Below are positions 6,491-15,404 of a stretch of DNA of 16,869 bases, one piece after another. This DNA is from Nitrospinae bacterium RIFCSPLOWO2_12_FULL_45_22 (lineage in GTDB: Bacteria > 2-12-FULL-45-22): positions 1-16,869 of the forward strand of contig MHDQ01000310.1 in NCBI GenBank assembly GCA_001803565.1. Direction: 5' to 3'. Every line of letters begins with the position of its first letter. The first letter of the stretch is position 1. The notes under the pieces are model-generated. The model was given only the letters and a program-made list of their open reading frames with translations. It had not been told where the DNA came from and did not search any database. The position numbers and the translations under genes are program-made.

Positions 6491-9400
6491 ATGACTAAGA
6501 GAAAGATCATTATAAAAGCTTTAATTCCCCTATTGGTATTAAGCCTGATAGCTATTCTTGCCTATGCCCTGGATTATCCTCATAACGCTATAAATACCAT
6601 TGGATGCAATAATTGCCACGATGTGCATGGAGAAGGTGCCTTGGAAGATCTTTTCCCATCATGGATGCCATATAATCCGCAGAATATTGATGATACGCTA
6701 TCCAATACCCTCTGCTGGAGTTGTCATAATGACCTCGAGGCCCCTTATGTAAGGACCCATTCCAGTCTTACCACAAGCGATAAATATGGAGCCTGGTCCC
6801 TCGAATGCCGAACCTGCCATAACCCTCACCTTCAGGAGCAGTTCAGGATATATGGCAGTGAAAGTTATCTTTATGAGGGTACAGTATCGTCAGTTGATGG
6901 CACAACCCTAATAGATGATAGTGCAGGCTGGACTACCGATCAGTTTAAAGGATTAGTCGTTATCCCAAATATTAATGAGAGTGATTACAACTATAAGATT
7001 GAAATGAATACTGAAAATACCCTGACAATAGAAGGGCCAATGAATTTAGACAAGGTAGCCCTGGGAGATACCTTTGCCATTGTATACGGGAAGAGCATAA
7101 AGAGCACAATAAAACTCGATGAGATAACAATATCACCACCCAAGAGCGGAGATAAGAGCGTAAAATTTTTCAGGGATACTGATCCCGATTCTTTTGCTGA
7201 TGGGGTTATGCCATACGATGGGGTCTGCGAGGTATGTCACACACAGACCGCATATCACAGAAACAATGACTCGGGAGATCATGATCATAACGTTGGAGTA
7301 AAATGCACAAATTGTCATCTCCATCTCGATGGTTTTAAAGGAGGCATGGGCGGTGGAGCACATACAACCCATGTAATAGAAGATTATGGACCCCAAATAT
7401 CCTGTACTGACTGTCACGGTACAAATAACCCGCCCATGCTTGCCGATGGGCAGGATCTTGCCAATACAAGCGTATGCACTAACTGTCATTCAGGAGATGG
7501 GGTAGGTAATGCGAAAGGATACTTTGGGGATAACCCAGGCACTTGGGTAGCGACAGAAGGCGAGGCAGGCTACTGTGGCAGTTGTCACGACACATCACCG
7601 GGAAAGACAGGAGCCGGTGCTCCTGCACCCAATATAATAGGTGATAACTCAACCTATGGGGTTTTTGTCACAGGACATGGAAAGCCCTCCGGTAATTATG
7701 CAAGGCTTTCCTGGCAGGATACCTCAGCAACGGGTAATCCGGCAGCGAACAAACAGTGCGGCTCCTGCCATGACCTTACTTCACAACATTTTAATACCGC
7801 TACAAAGAGGTTAAAACCCGGCTATGAGAATGATAATAATAACAGCAATTGTAATCAGTGTCATAAACCGGGAGGAAGTGCCGTGGCTGCCCCTCAATGG
7901 TACACGACATATGCTGATTATCAGAATTCGGCACACAGTAGCAATAAGTGTTCAGAGTGTCATAATGTGCACGGCGCCTCAGGGAATTATGCCGGGATGA
8001 CGAAAAACAACAAAGAAAATCTCTGCAATACTTGTCACGCGGGACATGCAGGGCATGCCCTCGGTGTTTCGTTTGGTAAAGACAGCAAAACATATTCATT
8101 GGAATGCATATCCTGCCATAATGTGCATATCGTAAGCGGCCTGACATCAGCGGCGAATCCCAATGTTGCGGCAATGACCAAGCTCACAAATAATTTAGAA
8201 GTCTGGGGTGATGAAGCCAGCGAGAAGATAAATAATTATGCCGGAGGCGGCACATACAGGACACCAAATGGTGATATACTGTCAGGCTCACAACTCCCTG
8301 ACTATCCGTCTTTCTGCCTTGACTGCCACGGCGTCTCCCAGGCTGAATTTGGAGAGCATGGGGGTATAAGCTGGGGTGGTGACGATCCGCATGGATTAAA
8401 TTCGGCAAACGAACCTAATGGAGGCGGCACATGTCCTGACAGGTGGAGTTGCGGAATGGCGGACGGCTGGGACGGCGACGATTGTGCCGGAACAGAGGAT
8501 GAATGCTGGCCCGTAATGACAAAAGGAAAAGGAGACCAACTCTGGTCAAGAGAAGCATATAATCACGAAGAAAGAATTGCAGGTGCAAACTTTGTTCTCT
8601 CATGTAGTGACTGCCATGTGACACATGAAGCGGGCATTGGCTCAAAGCTCAGGTCGTCAGTCAATAACGGTCCAGGAAGTACCATTTGGAACACAATGTG
8701 CAACAACTGCCATTACTATTACAGCGATTGGCATGATGGAATGTCATGTGGTAGTGTAAGCTGTCACGGCGCCCCGCCCAATAACCCAAGATTTCCTGGT
8801 GGTGGTGGCTCTAATACTATACATGGAATGGGCAGGCGTGTAGGATCGTCAGGTACCAGAACGTTTAATCCCGACCTTGTGTTAGACATGAGGTTTGAAG
8901 GAAATCTCAATGATTCCGGCACATGGAGACTTCACGGCAAATGGATGGACAATATAGCAGGTTCCTACACATCTGGAAAATCAGGTCAGGCAGTAGTGCT
9001 TAACGGTGGGAAGAACGTCCAGGTCGGGACAAGAAATTCTTACTGGTCTACTGACGACGGGAAGCACGGCACATGGAAGTATACAGAGATGAAATACAAC
9101 ACAACACTTGAGGCATGGGTATATCCCACAGACAATGCTGGAAGTGAATATAGCATCTTTACCAAACATGTAGGATACAATGACGGAGGATATGCGTTTA
9201 CTCTCCAGAAGATAAATAACACACTTAGGGCGGCATTTAATATGCGGGCAGACAATAATGGATTTACACAGGGAGGTGCAAGTGGTGTCCGGGGTGCATA
9301 TAGTTCCATAGCTATTCCATTAAATACCTGGACGCATGTAGCAGTCACATTCGACAAAAACGGTCCAGACAGGGACAATAATAATCCGGCTGTCGGAAGA

Positions 9401-10783
9401 ATCAGGATATATGTAAATGGAGAGGATGTCACAACAAGCGATACATCGGGAAATAATATGCAGCCCGGCGCAGGCGAGACCTCGATATTCGCTTATTCTG
9501 AAAATAGTCCTTGGAATCAGGGCATATGCCATAACGGTACCTGGTGTGCATCTGAATTTTCGATCGGTGGGTTTTATGCGTGGCAGAATGAATTCATAGG
9601 AAGAATAGATGAAGCAAAAGTCTGGAATGTGACTAAAGACGCTACCTACTTCGCGACATATGATTCACAGACAAAGCCCTATATAGGTGCGGCCAAAGGC
9701 TTAATAGGCAATAATCAGCTCACTGTGTACTTCTCCGAGGGTGTGTACGGAGGCGGAGGGTCTGCACTGGATGCATCTGATTTTTCCCTGACGGATACAA
9801 ATGGCGATAACCCAAGGACTATTACCGGGGTAATTCACACAGCCGGGGCATCAACCGCAGTTATTACCATGAGTGCACCATTAATAGCGGATGATGTGAA
9901 CGCAGATACCATAGCGGCTGTCAGCAGTTCCATTTTTGATGATTATAACAACGCGGCCGGGACAGAGGCGATGACAATAGAACTGTCGTCACAATGTCCA
10001 ACATCGCCTGTGAGCATACAACTTAATGAACCATCAGGCAGCACATATATAATGGATACGCAGAACGTTCTCTACGGAGCGGTAAACGGCGGTGCAGCTA
10101 CATTAACAGGCAGCGCATATTCTGGCGACGGAAGCACCAAATACATAACATTTACCGGTAATAATTCGTGCCTCCAGGCAACAACGGCACTTACCATTGA
10201 AACGAGGATCAAACCGACAGGCATAACCGCTGATACCACCAATTACATTACACGCATATTTGCGCGAAACTACAACAACAACTACAATTACCAGATGTCG
10301 GTCTGGAGGAACAACAGCGCCTATCCGGGTTTATACACTGCACCTGCCGGCCAGACCTCCATTGCTCTCTGGCTGCTCACAAACGGTACCACAACGTGGA
10401 AACCTGTGCTGACGAATTACACAGGCGCCAAAACTGGCTCCGAGAACGATTGTCCCATAGTATCCGACCACTGGTATCAAATAAAGGCCGTATGGAATAC
10501 CAACAAGCCAGGAGGGATAATCGGCCAGTACTTCCAACCTGCTGACATCTATATAGAGGACCAAGGTACCGATGGGAACGGACTGGGCAAGAACTGGACG
10601 GGACTGATAAACTGTACGGATACCGACCAGTCTCTTAAGACTGATTCGGTCAAGTTCTTTACCAACGATCAGATAACCTCGGGCAGCGGCAGTTTTGCCA
10701 TAGGCGCAAACAAGGACACTCAAACCAATCTTCGATTCAACGGCCTGATAGACTGGATAACGTGGAAAGATACTGTTGATTAG
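6491..10783 (+). CDS. Giant multiheme cytochrome (16 CXXCH + 1 CX4CH) with LamG and Ig-like domains
   Basis: The 1430-residue secreted protein has a signal peptide (1-26, cleavage near AYA-LDYPHN). The ribosome binding site before ATG 6491 is weak. Canonical heme motifs start at residues 39, 75, 106, 246, 272, 305, 329, 362, 423, 454, 487, 512, 539, 609, 705 and 737. A CX4CH motif (C753...H759) follows, as in the CxxxxCH-type sites of Geobacter multiheme proteins. A small beta-rich module (~120-205) sits between hemes 3 and 4. A non-heme cysteine cluster (C648, C654, C665, C672) lies between hemes 14 and 15. After residue ~795 come a LamG/concanavalin-like domain (to ~1050), a SwmB/Ig-like domain (~1062-1165, LTVYFSEGVYG) and a second LamG-like domain (~1174-1430). 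The heme count is seen directly. Extracellular electron transfer with carbohydrate or surface binding is inferred from the domain types. The cytochrome part is paralogous to the gene at 12216. Confidence 0.9.
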   Translation: MTKRKIIIKALIPLLVLSLIAILAYALDYPHNAINTIGCNNCHDVHGEGALEDLFPSWMPYNPQNIDDTLSNTLCWSCHNDLEAPYVRTHSSLTTSDKYGAWSLECRTCHNPHLQEQFRIYGSESYLYEGTVSSVDGTTLIDDSAGWTTDQFKGLVVIPNINESDYNYKIEMNTENTLTIEGPMNLDKVALGDTFAIVYGKSIKSTIKLDEITISPPKSGDKSVKFFRDTDPDSFADGVMPYDGVCEVCHTQTAYHRNNDSGDHDHNVGVKCTNCHLHLDGFKGGMGGGAHTTHVIEDYGPQISCTDCHGTNNPPMLADGQDLANTSVCTNCHSGDGVGNAKGYFGDNPGTWVATEGEAGYCGSCHDTSPGKTGAGAPAPNIIGDNSTYGVFVTGHGKPSGNYARLSWQDTSATGNPAANKQCGSCHDLTSQHFNTATKRLKPGYENDNNNSNCNQCHKPGGSAVAAPQWYTTYADYQNSAHSSNKCSECHNVHGASGNYAGMTKNNKENLCNTCHAGHAGHALGVSFGKDSKTYSLECISCHNVHIVSGLTSAANPNVAAMTKLTNNLEVWGDEASEKINNYAGGGTYRTPNGDILSGSQLPDYPSFCLDCHGVSQAEFGEHGGISWGGDDPHGLNSANEPNGGGTCPDRWSCGMADGWDGDDCAGTEDECWPVMTKGKGDQLWSREAYNHEERIAGANFVLSCSDCHVTHEAGIGSKLRSSVNNGPGSTIWNTMCNNCHYYYSDWHDGMSCGSVSCHGAPPNNPRFPGGGGSNTIHGMGRRVGSSGTRTFNPDLVLDMRFEGNLNDSGTWRLHGKWMDNIAGSYTSGKSGQAVVLNGGKNVQVGTRNSYWSTDDGKHGTWKYTEMKYNTTLEAWVYPTDNAGSEYSIFTKHVGYNDGGYAFTLQKINNTLRAAFNMRADNNGFTQGGASGVRGAYSSIAIPLNTWTHVAVTFDKNGPDRDNNNPAVGRIRIYVNGEDVTTSDTSGNNMQPGAGETSIFAYSENSPWNQGICHNGTWCASEFSIGGFYAWQNEFIGRIDEAKVWNVTKDATYFATYDSQTKPYIGAAKGLIGNNQLTVYFSEGVYGGGGSALDASDFSLTDTNGDNPRTITGVIHTAGASTAVITMSAPLIADDVNADTIAAVSSSIFDDYNNAAGTEAMTIELSSQCPTSPVSIQLNEPSGSTYIMDTQNVLYGAVNGGAATLTGSAYSGDGSTKYITFTGNNSCLQATTALTIETRIKPTGITADTTNYITRIFARNYNNNYNYQMSVWRNNSAYPGLYTAPAGQTSIALWLLTNGTTTWKPVLTNYTGAKTGSENDCPIVSDHWYQIKAVWNTNKPGGIIGQYFQPADIYIEDQGTDGNGLGKNWTGLINCTDTDQSLKTDSVKFFTNDQITSGSGSFAIGANKDTQTNLRFNGLIDWITWKDTVD
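6533..6635 (+). repeat. 103-bp block nearly identical to 12258-12360
   Basis: It encodes the signal peptide end and first heme of the 1430-residue cytochrome. It matches 12258-12360 at 101 of 103 positions, including synonymous sites. The conservation is far above that of the DNA between shared blocks, which suggests recent duplication or gene conversion. Confidence 0.9.
7214..7318 (+). repeat. 105-bp block nearly identical to 12936-13040
   Basis: It covers hemes 4 and 5 (CEVCH and CTNCH). It matches the paralog at 100 of 105 positions by direct comparison. The stretch between this block and the one at 6533-6635 is much more diverged, apart from a perfect 32-bp match (6752-6783 with 12477-12508). 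Confidence 0.88.
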
Positions 10784-10870
10784 TCAGGAATGGTTATGGG
10801 AGGTTTTGCCGATATTCATCTTGCTTTGTCCCCTTGAGGGGTATGAATGTTTGATGTGAGGTGATGGAAG

Positions 10871-12178
10871 ATGAAATGGAAAATAACACACAGCAAACAA
10901 TACCTGATCATGCTCTTTGCTGTTTCTTTATTCTTTTTATTCTGTTTTGTCTGCACCATTCAAGCAGCAACCATGCCTGGGTATGAAAGATTCCAGCCCA
11001 TAACTACAAAGATAAATGCACCGACGGCAGTAGCCCTTGATGCTTCTGAAAACATCTATGTCGTAGAGTCAAGCAATAATAAGCTCCTCACTTATAGTCA
11101 AGACGGTCAATACTTGAGGACCCTTAGAGGGCTTGATAAACCAATCAGTATTGCTGTAAGTAATGATGGAAGGATATTTGTCGGCAACGACGGCAGAGGG
11201 GATGTAGAGGTTTATGACGCTGACCTGACCTTTCTCTATAAACTTGGCTCAGGAGATAAAGAATTTAGCCGACCGGGTGCAATTGCGGTTGATAGTGCCG
11301 GTAATGTTTATGTAGCAGACAGTAAAGGAGATAAGATAAAGGTCTATAATCCTGATAGTTCTTATAAATTTTCACTTGGGAGTTCTGGGAGTAAAGATGG
11401 CCAATTTCATTTTCCCACATCCATAGCAATAGATGAGCTGTCAGGGGAGATAATAATCTCAGACCTTCAGCTAGTAGAGACTGAGTTTGGTTCAACTCAG
11501 GGTGCCCGGATACAGGTCTTTGACCTGAATGGTGGGTTTAAAAGGGGCTTTGGTAATTTCGGGTTTGGAAAAGGAAAGTTAGCCAAACCCCTGGGTGTGG
11601 ATGTAGATAAAGAGGGCAGGATATATGTCAGTGATTCATATCAGAATATAGTGCAGGTATTTGATAGTAATGGCATATTTCTTGGAACCATATACGACCT
11701 GGATAATCCTATGAGGACACCCCTAGGGATAGCCATCGGCCAGAAGACCAACAGGCTTTTTATTGCATCACTCAATACCTCAAGGGTGGAAGTGTATGAT
11801 GTAATACATAAACCACGCCCTGACATCAAGGCCAATAATGCAGATGGGCCAATAGGCATAACCACTAATGAAGACTGTTCTATAACTGTATCCCTTAATC
11901 CTGGGGATCGAACCGGTGAGGCGGCAGACTGGTGGTTAGCAGTAGATACCTCTCTTGGCCTGTTTTGTTATAATGCATCCAAAGATTCCTGGGTATCTGG
12001 CAATTCAGTTACATATCAAGGCCCATTGTTTAACCTGGCTCCAACTGGGTTGGGGCATATCTCGGGTTTACCCCCAGGCACTTATACCTTCTATTTTGGG
12101 GTTGATATAAATATGGACGGCTCATTGGATGATAGCCAGTTGTATTATGACAGTGTTGAGGTGAATATAACTGAGTAA
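10871..12178 (+). CDS. Secreted six-bladed NHL-repeat beta-propeller protein
   Basis: ATG 10871 is set by GAGGTGAT at 10858-10865. An in-frame start slightly earlier is not available, since ATG 10864 is in another frame. The 435-residue product has a signal peptide (1-33, ending TIQA-ATMPG). About six NHL blades follow (residues ~45-330), each with the pattern P.giAvd..g.iyVaDs...ikvyd, for example PGAIAVDSAGNVYVADSKGD. The C-terminal ~95 residues form a separate beta domain beginning NADGPIGITTNEDCSITVSL, with ADWWLAVDT and ending LPPGTYTFYFGVDINMDGSL...YYDSVEVN. I recognise this tail as a module seen in secreted anaerobe proteins but cannot name a Pfam family. It contains no heme motif. It lies between the two giant cytochrome genes with gaps of 87 and 37 bases, so it is probably co-transcribed. 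A docking, assembly or scaffold role for the cytochromes is inferred. Confidence 0.88.
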   Translation: MKWKITHSKQYLIMLFAVSLFFLFCFVCTIQAATMPGYERFQPITTKINAPTAVALDASENIYVVESSNNKLLTYSQDGQYLRTLRGLDKPISIAVSNDGRIFVGNDGRGDVEVYDADLTFLYKLGSGDKEFSRPGAIAVDSAGNVYVADSKGDKIKVYNPDSSYKFSLGSSGSKDGQFHFPTSIAIDELSGEIIISDLQLVETEFGSTQGARIQVFDLNGGFKRGFGNFGFGKGKLAKPLGVDVDKEGRIYVSDSYQNIVQVFDSNGIFLGTIYDLDNPMRTPLGIAIGQKTNRLFIASLNTSRVEVYDVIHKPRPDIKANNADGPIGITTNEDCSITVSLNPGDRTGEAADWWLAVDTSLGLFCYNASKDSWVSGNSVTYQGPLFNLAPTGLGHISGLPPGTYTFYFGVDINMDGSLDDSQLYYDSVEVNITE

Positions 12179-12215
12179 ATGGAGCAGTGGGTGATTTCAG
12201 TATCCCGGGGGAATA

Positions 12216-15200
12216 ATGAGAAAGCGAAATGTCATTATAAAGGCTTTGGTTATGGTATTGGTATTAAGCCTGATAGCTATCTTTGCCTATGCCCTGGATT
12301 ATCCTCATAACGCTATAAATACCATTGGATGCAATAATTGCCACGATGTGCATGGAGAAGATGCCGAAGAGAATCTTTTCCCCCCATGGATAGAATACAA
12401 CCCTCAAAATATTGATGATACTCGATCTAATACCCTCTGCTGGCATTGTCACAATGGTATGGTGGCTCCCTACGTGAGGACCCATTCCAGTCTTACCACA
12501 AGCGATAAGTATGGAGACTGGTCCATCGAGTGCCGGACCTGTCATAACCCTCACCTGCAGGAGCAATTCAGGACATATGGAGAAGGTAGTTGTCTTTATT
12601 TGGGTGAATCAACAGACATTCAGATAGATCAGCCAGGGGGAGGAAAAAGTCAGCTTACTCAGACCGGTGCGGGATGGGAAAATGATGCGTATCGAGGATT
12701 AGTGGTTATTCCTAAGATTGCTGAGGAAAGTTACGGTTATAAGATAGAAAGCAATACCGGAGATACCCTGACAGTAGAGGGGATCATAGATTTAAGCAAG
12801 GTAGCGGTGGGAGATCGCTTTGCCATTATATATGGCAAGCTCATCAAGAGCCCAATATATACTCCCAACAGTGGGGAAAGGGAGGTAAGATTCTTCAAGG
12901 GTGGGGTTCTTAATTATGCGGATGGAGATATAGTATACGATGGCGTCTGCGAGGTATGTCACACACAGACCACATATCACAGAAACAATGACTTGGGAGA
13001 TCATGGTCATAACGTTGGAGTAAAATGCACAAATTGCCATTCACATCTTAATGGGTTTAAAGGTATTGGAGGCACCAGCGGATCCCATCCGACCCATCTA
13101 GGCGCCGCATATGGACCAAATATGACATGTTCCAGCGGTAATCTCGGATGCCATGGCGCAAATAGCCCACCCACATTTGCCGATGGAAATAACTTTCAAA
13201 ATACTACAGTGTGTAATACATGTCACAGCCCTGGTGGGTCTTATGACGGTGTAGACGATCTGATAATTGGTGCCAGAGCAAATTGGGATGAAGGGGTTTA
13301 TGAGGGAAATTTACTAAAATCTGGCAAAGAGAAATGGTGCGCAAGCTGTCACGATGAGATTCCATCGGTAATAGAGGGTGTAAGCGCTCCGAATATTATA
13401 GGGGATGAGGATACTGCCACTCCTTATGGGACCGGATACGGCTTTTACAAAACCGGTCATGGACTATCCACCAGCAAACGATACCCGGCCACAGGTGGTC
13501 CAGGTGCTGGACTTGGCTGCCAGAATTGTCATGATGCCGGAATGCCGCACATCGATGGGATCGTCAGGAGCTATGAACCTGATAGTGATTATTTGACGTT
13601 CGATCCTGTTAGTGCCAACTATCAGAATGGATTTAGGTTAAAAGACGTAGCAACAGGTTATGATGGGAAATATGCCCTGCATATACCCAGAACGGGCCAT
13701 GTTTATCCACCAGGTTTTAGAGCGGATTGGGAATTCGCTCTCTGTTTCCAATGTCATGCTAAGGATCAATTATTTAACGGGGGAGACCCGGAAACCGGAG
13801 AGGGTGCCGGCACGAACTTCTACGCCAAAAGTGATGGTGACGGGGGAGGCAATCCTTTACCTACAGCAGGTTTCTATTATAGCATGCACGATGTGCATAC
13901 GTGGGGCGCTAACGGTCCTTTAGGCCCAGAGACACCCCAATATGACTCAGACTTTGATGGAACTGCCGATTCCAGGATACGCTGTCCTGCCTGTCACAAT
14001 GTCCATGGCTCACCTTCTCCCGCAATGATGCGTCACGGTGAACTTATTGGCAAGGCCCCCGCTATAGACTTTCAATATACCCCTGAAGGAACCTATCCAA
14101 CCCTGGCAAACAGCACCGGGGGTAAGACCCGTTTTATTGCACCCGGGCCGGGAGATGTTTCAAAGAATGGTATATGCAACATGTGTCATAATGATCAAAT
14201 GACTTATGCCAGAACTCCCATTGATACCATTGCACCAGAGATTTCCTGGGTAGATGGACAGGTAGACAGCGATATTCTGACAGTCAGTTTTTCTGAAGGT
14301 GTATATAGTGATATGGGTGCCGTTGGTGACTTGACATCAAGCGATTTTACCCTGACAGATTCCGACAATGGCCGCGCAATTATAGGTGTAACTCATACTG
14401 CCGGTGATGCTACTGCGATCCTCATATTAGATTCTCCTCTCGATTCAACGGATGATATTGGAATTGATACGCTCTCAGGGGCTACCTCTACTTCTATCTA
14501 TGATGCCCTGGGTAATCCTATGGATACGACCCCAGTCATTATCTCCAGCGGGGACCATGCCCCGCCAACCCTTTCCAACAAAAATCCTGCAACTGGCACT
14601 ATTAATATTGCAGTTGATAGTGATCTGACTTTTACCTTGTCAGATAGTGGAAGTGAGATAGACTGGACAACATTCTCTATACAGATTTCAGGGGATAAGG
14701 GCTATTCGGCGATATATACCGATGAAGATACTTCTATAGTTTCAAAAACAGGCTCACCGGTCAGTTATGATGTTACGGTGAATCCTGATGCCGATTTCGG
14801 AAGCGGAGAAGTCATAACAATCATAGTCAATGTAGATGATCTGGTAGGCAATTCTATGATACCACCAGCCTGGTCTTTTACCATCACACCAGGAGGTGCT
14901 CCGGCAACGCTTTCCCTCCATCCATCGGGTGTTGCCTCAGATGGGGGATTTAGTCCGATAAATGGCTCCTGGGCGACGGTTCTGGACAGCAATGACGGGG
15001 ATGCCAGTTATGTTAATTATTGCTGTGGCCCGGGAGGTCAAATCTTTTATGTCCATATGGATGATCTTCCTGCGGGGCTGGAAGCTGCAACCATCGATAG
15101 TATTACCATTGATGTCTACGCCAGATACCTGGATGGTGCATGGCCCGGGGCTATACCTTATGCCGGAAATGTAGATATTGGCTATAAGACCGGGACGAAT

Positions 15201-15404
15201 ACTGTATGGAAAGGGAATACTGCTACTAATACCTCTGGCGCCTATAACCTTATCATGTCGAACACTTATACTACTGATTCAGATGGAGGTCCATTGGACC
15301 TAACCGATATCAATAACCTCCAGATTGCTGTCAAACGAAATACTTCCGGGCCACCAGTATTGCGTGTAACAGAGGTCTATGTCGAAATTGCTTATACCCC
15401 TTAA
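12216..15404 (+). CDS. Giant multiheme cytochrome (11 CXXCH + 1 CX6CH) with Ig-like and beta-sandwich tail
   Basis: ATG 12216 has CGGGGG about five bases upstream. The 1062-residue protein begins with the same signal peptide and first hemes as the 1430-residue cytochrome. CXXCH motifs start at residues 39, 75, 106, 245, 271, 333, 375, 435, 510, 590 and 654. At residue 305, where the paralog has CTDCHG, this protein has CSSGNLGCHG, a CX6CH spacing. The heme part ends near 665. A SwmB/Ig-like domain follows (~674-777, LTVSFSEGVYS, the same domain as in the paralog). Next come a second bacterial Ig-like domain (~782-893, APPTLSNKNPATGTINIAVD) and a C-terminal beta-sandwich (~896-1062) with a CC pair (YVNYCCGPGG), not found in the paralog. 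The function inferred is extracellular electron transfer with a different binding tail. No anchor is visible. Confidence 0.9.
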   Translation: MRKRNVIIKALVMVLVLSLIAIFAYALDYPHNAINTIGCNNCHDVHGEDAEENLFPPWIEYNPQNIDDTRSNTLCWHCHNGMVAPYVRTHSSLTTSDKYGDWSIECRTCHNPHLQEQFRTYGEGSCLYLGESTDIQIDQPGGGKSQLTQTGAGWENDAYRGLVVIPKIAEESYGYKIESNTGDTLTVEGIIDLSKVAVGDRFAIIYGKLIKSPIYTPNSGEREVRFFKGGVLNYADGDIVYDGVCEVCHTQTTYHRNNDLGDHGHNVGVKCTNCHSHLNGFKGIGGTSGSHPTHLGAAYGPNMTCSSGNLGCHGANSPPTFADGNNFQNTTVCNTCHSPGGSYDGVDDLIIGARANWDEGVYEGNLLKSGKEKWCASCHDEIPSVIEGVSAPNIIGDEDTATPYGTGYGFYKTGHGLSTSKRYPATGGPGAGLGCQNCHDAGMPHIDGIVRSYEPDSDYLTFDPVSANYQNGFRLKDVATGYDGKYALHIPRTGHVYPPGFRADWEFALCFQCHAKDQLFNGGDPETGEGAGTNFYAKSDGDGGGNPLPTAGFYYSMHDVHTWGANGPLGPETPQYDSDFDGTADSRIRCPACHNVHGSPSPAMMRHGELIGKAPAIDFQYTPEGTYPTLANSTGGKTRFIAPGPGDVSKNGICNMCHNDQMTYARTPIDTIAPEISWVDGQVDSDILTVSFSEGVYSDMGAVGDLTSSDFTLTDSDNGRAIIGVTHTAGDATAILILDSPLDSTDDIGIDTLSGATSTSIYDALGNPMDTTPVIISSGDHAPPTLSNKNPATGTINIAVDSDLTFTLSDSGSEIDWTTFSIQISGDKGYSAIYTDEDTSIVSKTGSPVSYDVTVNPDADFGSGEVITIIVNVDDLVGNSMIPPAWSFTITPGGAPATLSLHPSGVASDGGFSPINGSWATVLDSNDGDASYVNYCCGPGGQIFYVHMDDLPAGLEAATIDSITIDVYARYLDGAWPGAIPYAGNVDIGYKTGTNTVWKGNTATNTSGAYNLIMSNTYTTDSDGGPLDLTDINNLQIAVKRNTSGPPVLRVTEVYVEIAYTP
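12258..12360 (+). repeat. Partner of the 6533-6635 near-identical block
   Basis: It matches 6533-6635 with two differences (TC/CT exchange within GCTAT..TTGCC). It covers the signal peptide and first heme of the 1062-residue cytochrome. Confidence 0.9.
12936..13040 (+). repeat. Partner of the 7214-7318 near-identical block
   Basis: Five differences in 105 positions from 7214-7318; at least one changes an amino acid. It covers hemes 4 and 5. Confidence 0.88.

Noticed and set aside
10830-10841. CCCC-TTGA-GGGG hairpin between the giant cytochrome and the NHL gene
   Set aside because: Only a four-pair core, with a weak outer ATTCAT/ATGAAT pairing and no T-run. It is too weak to call a terminator, and the small gap suggests co-transcription.
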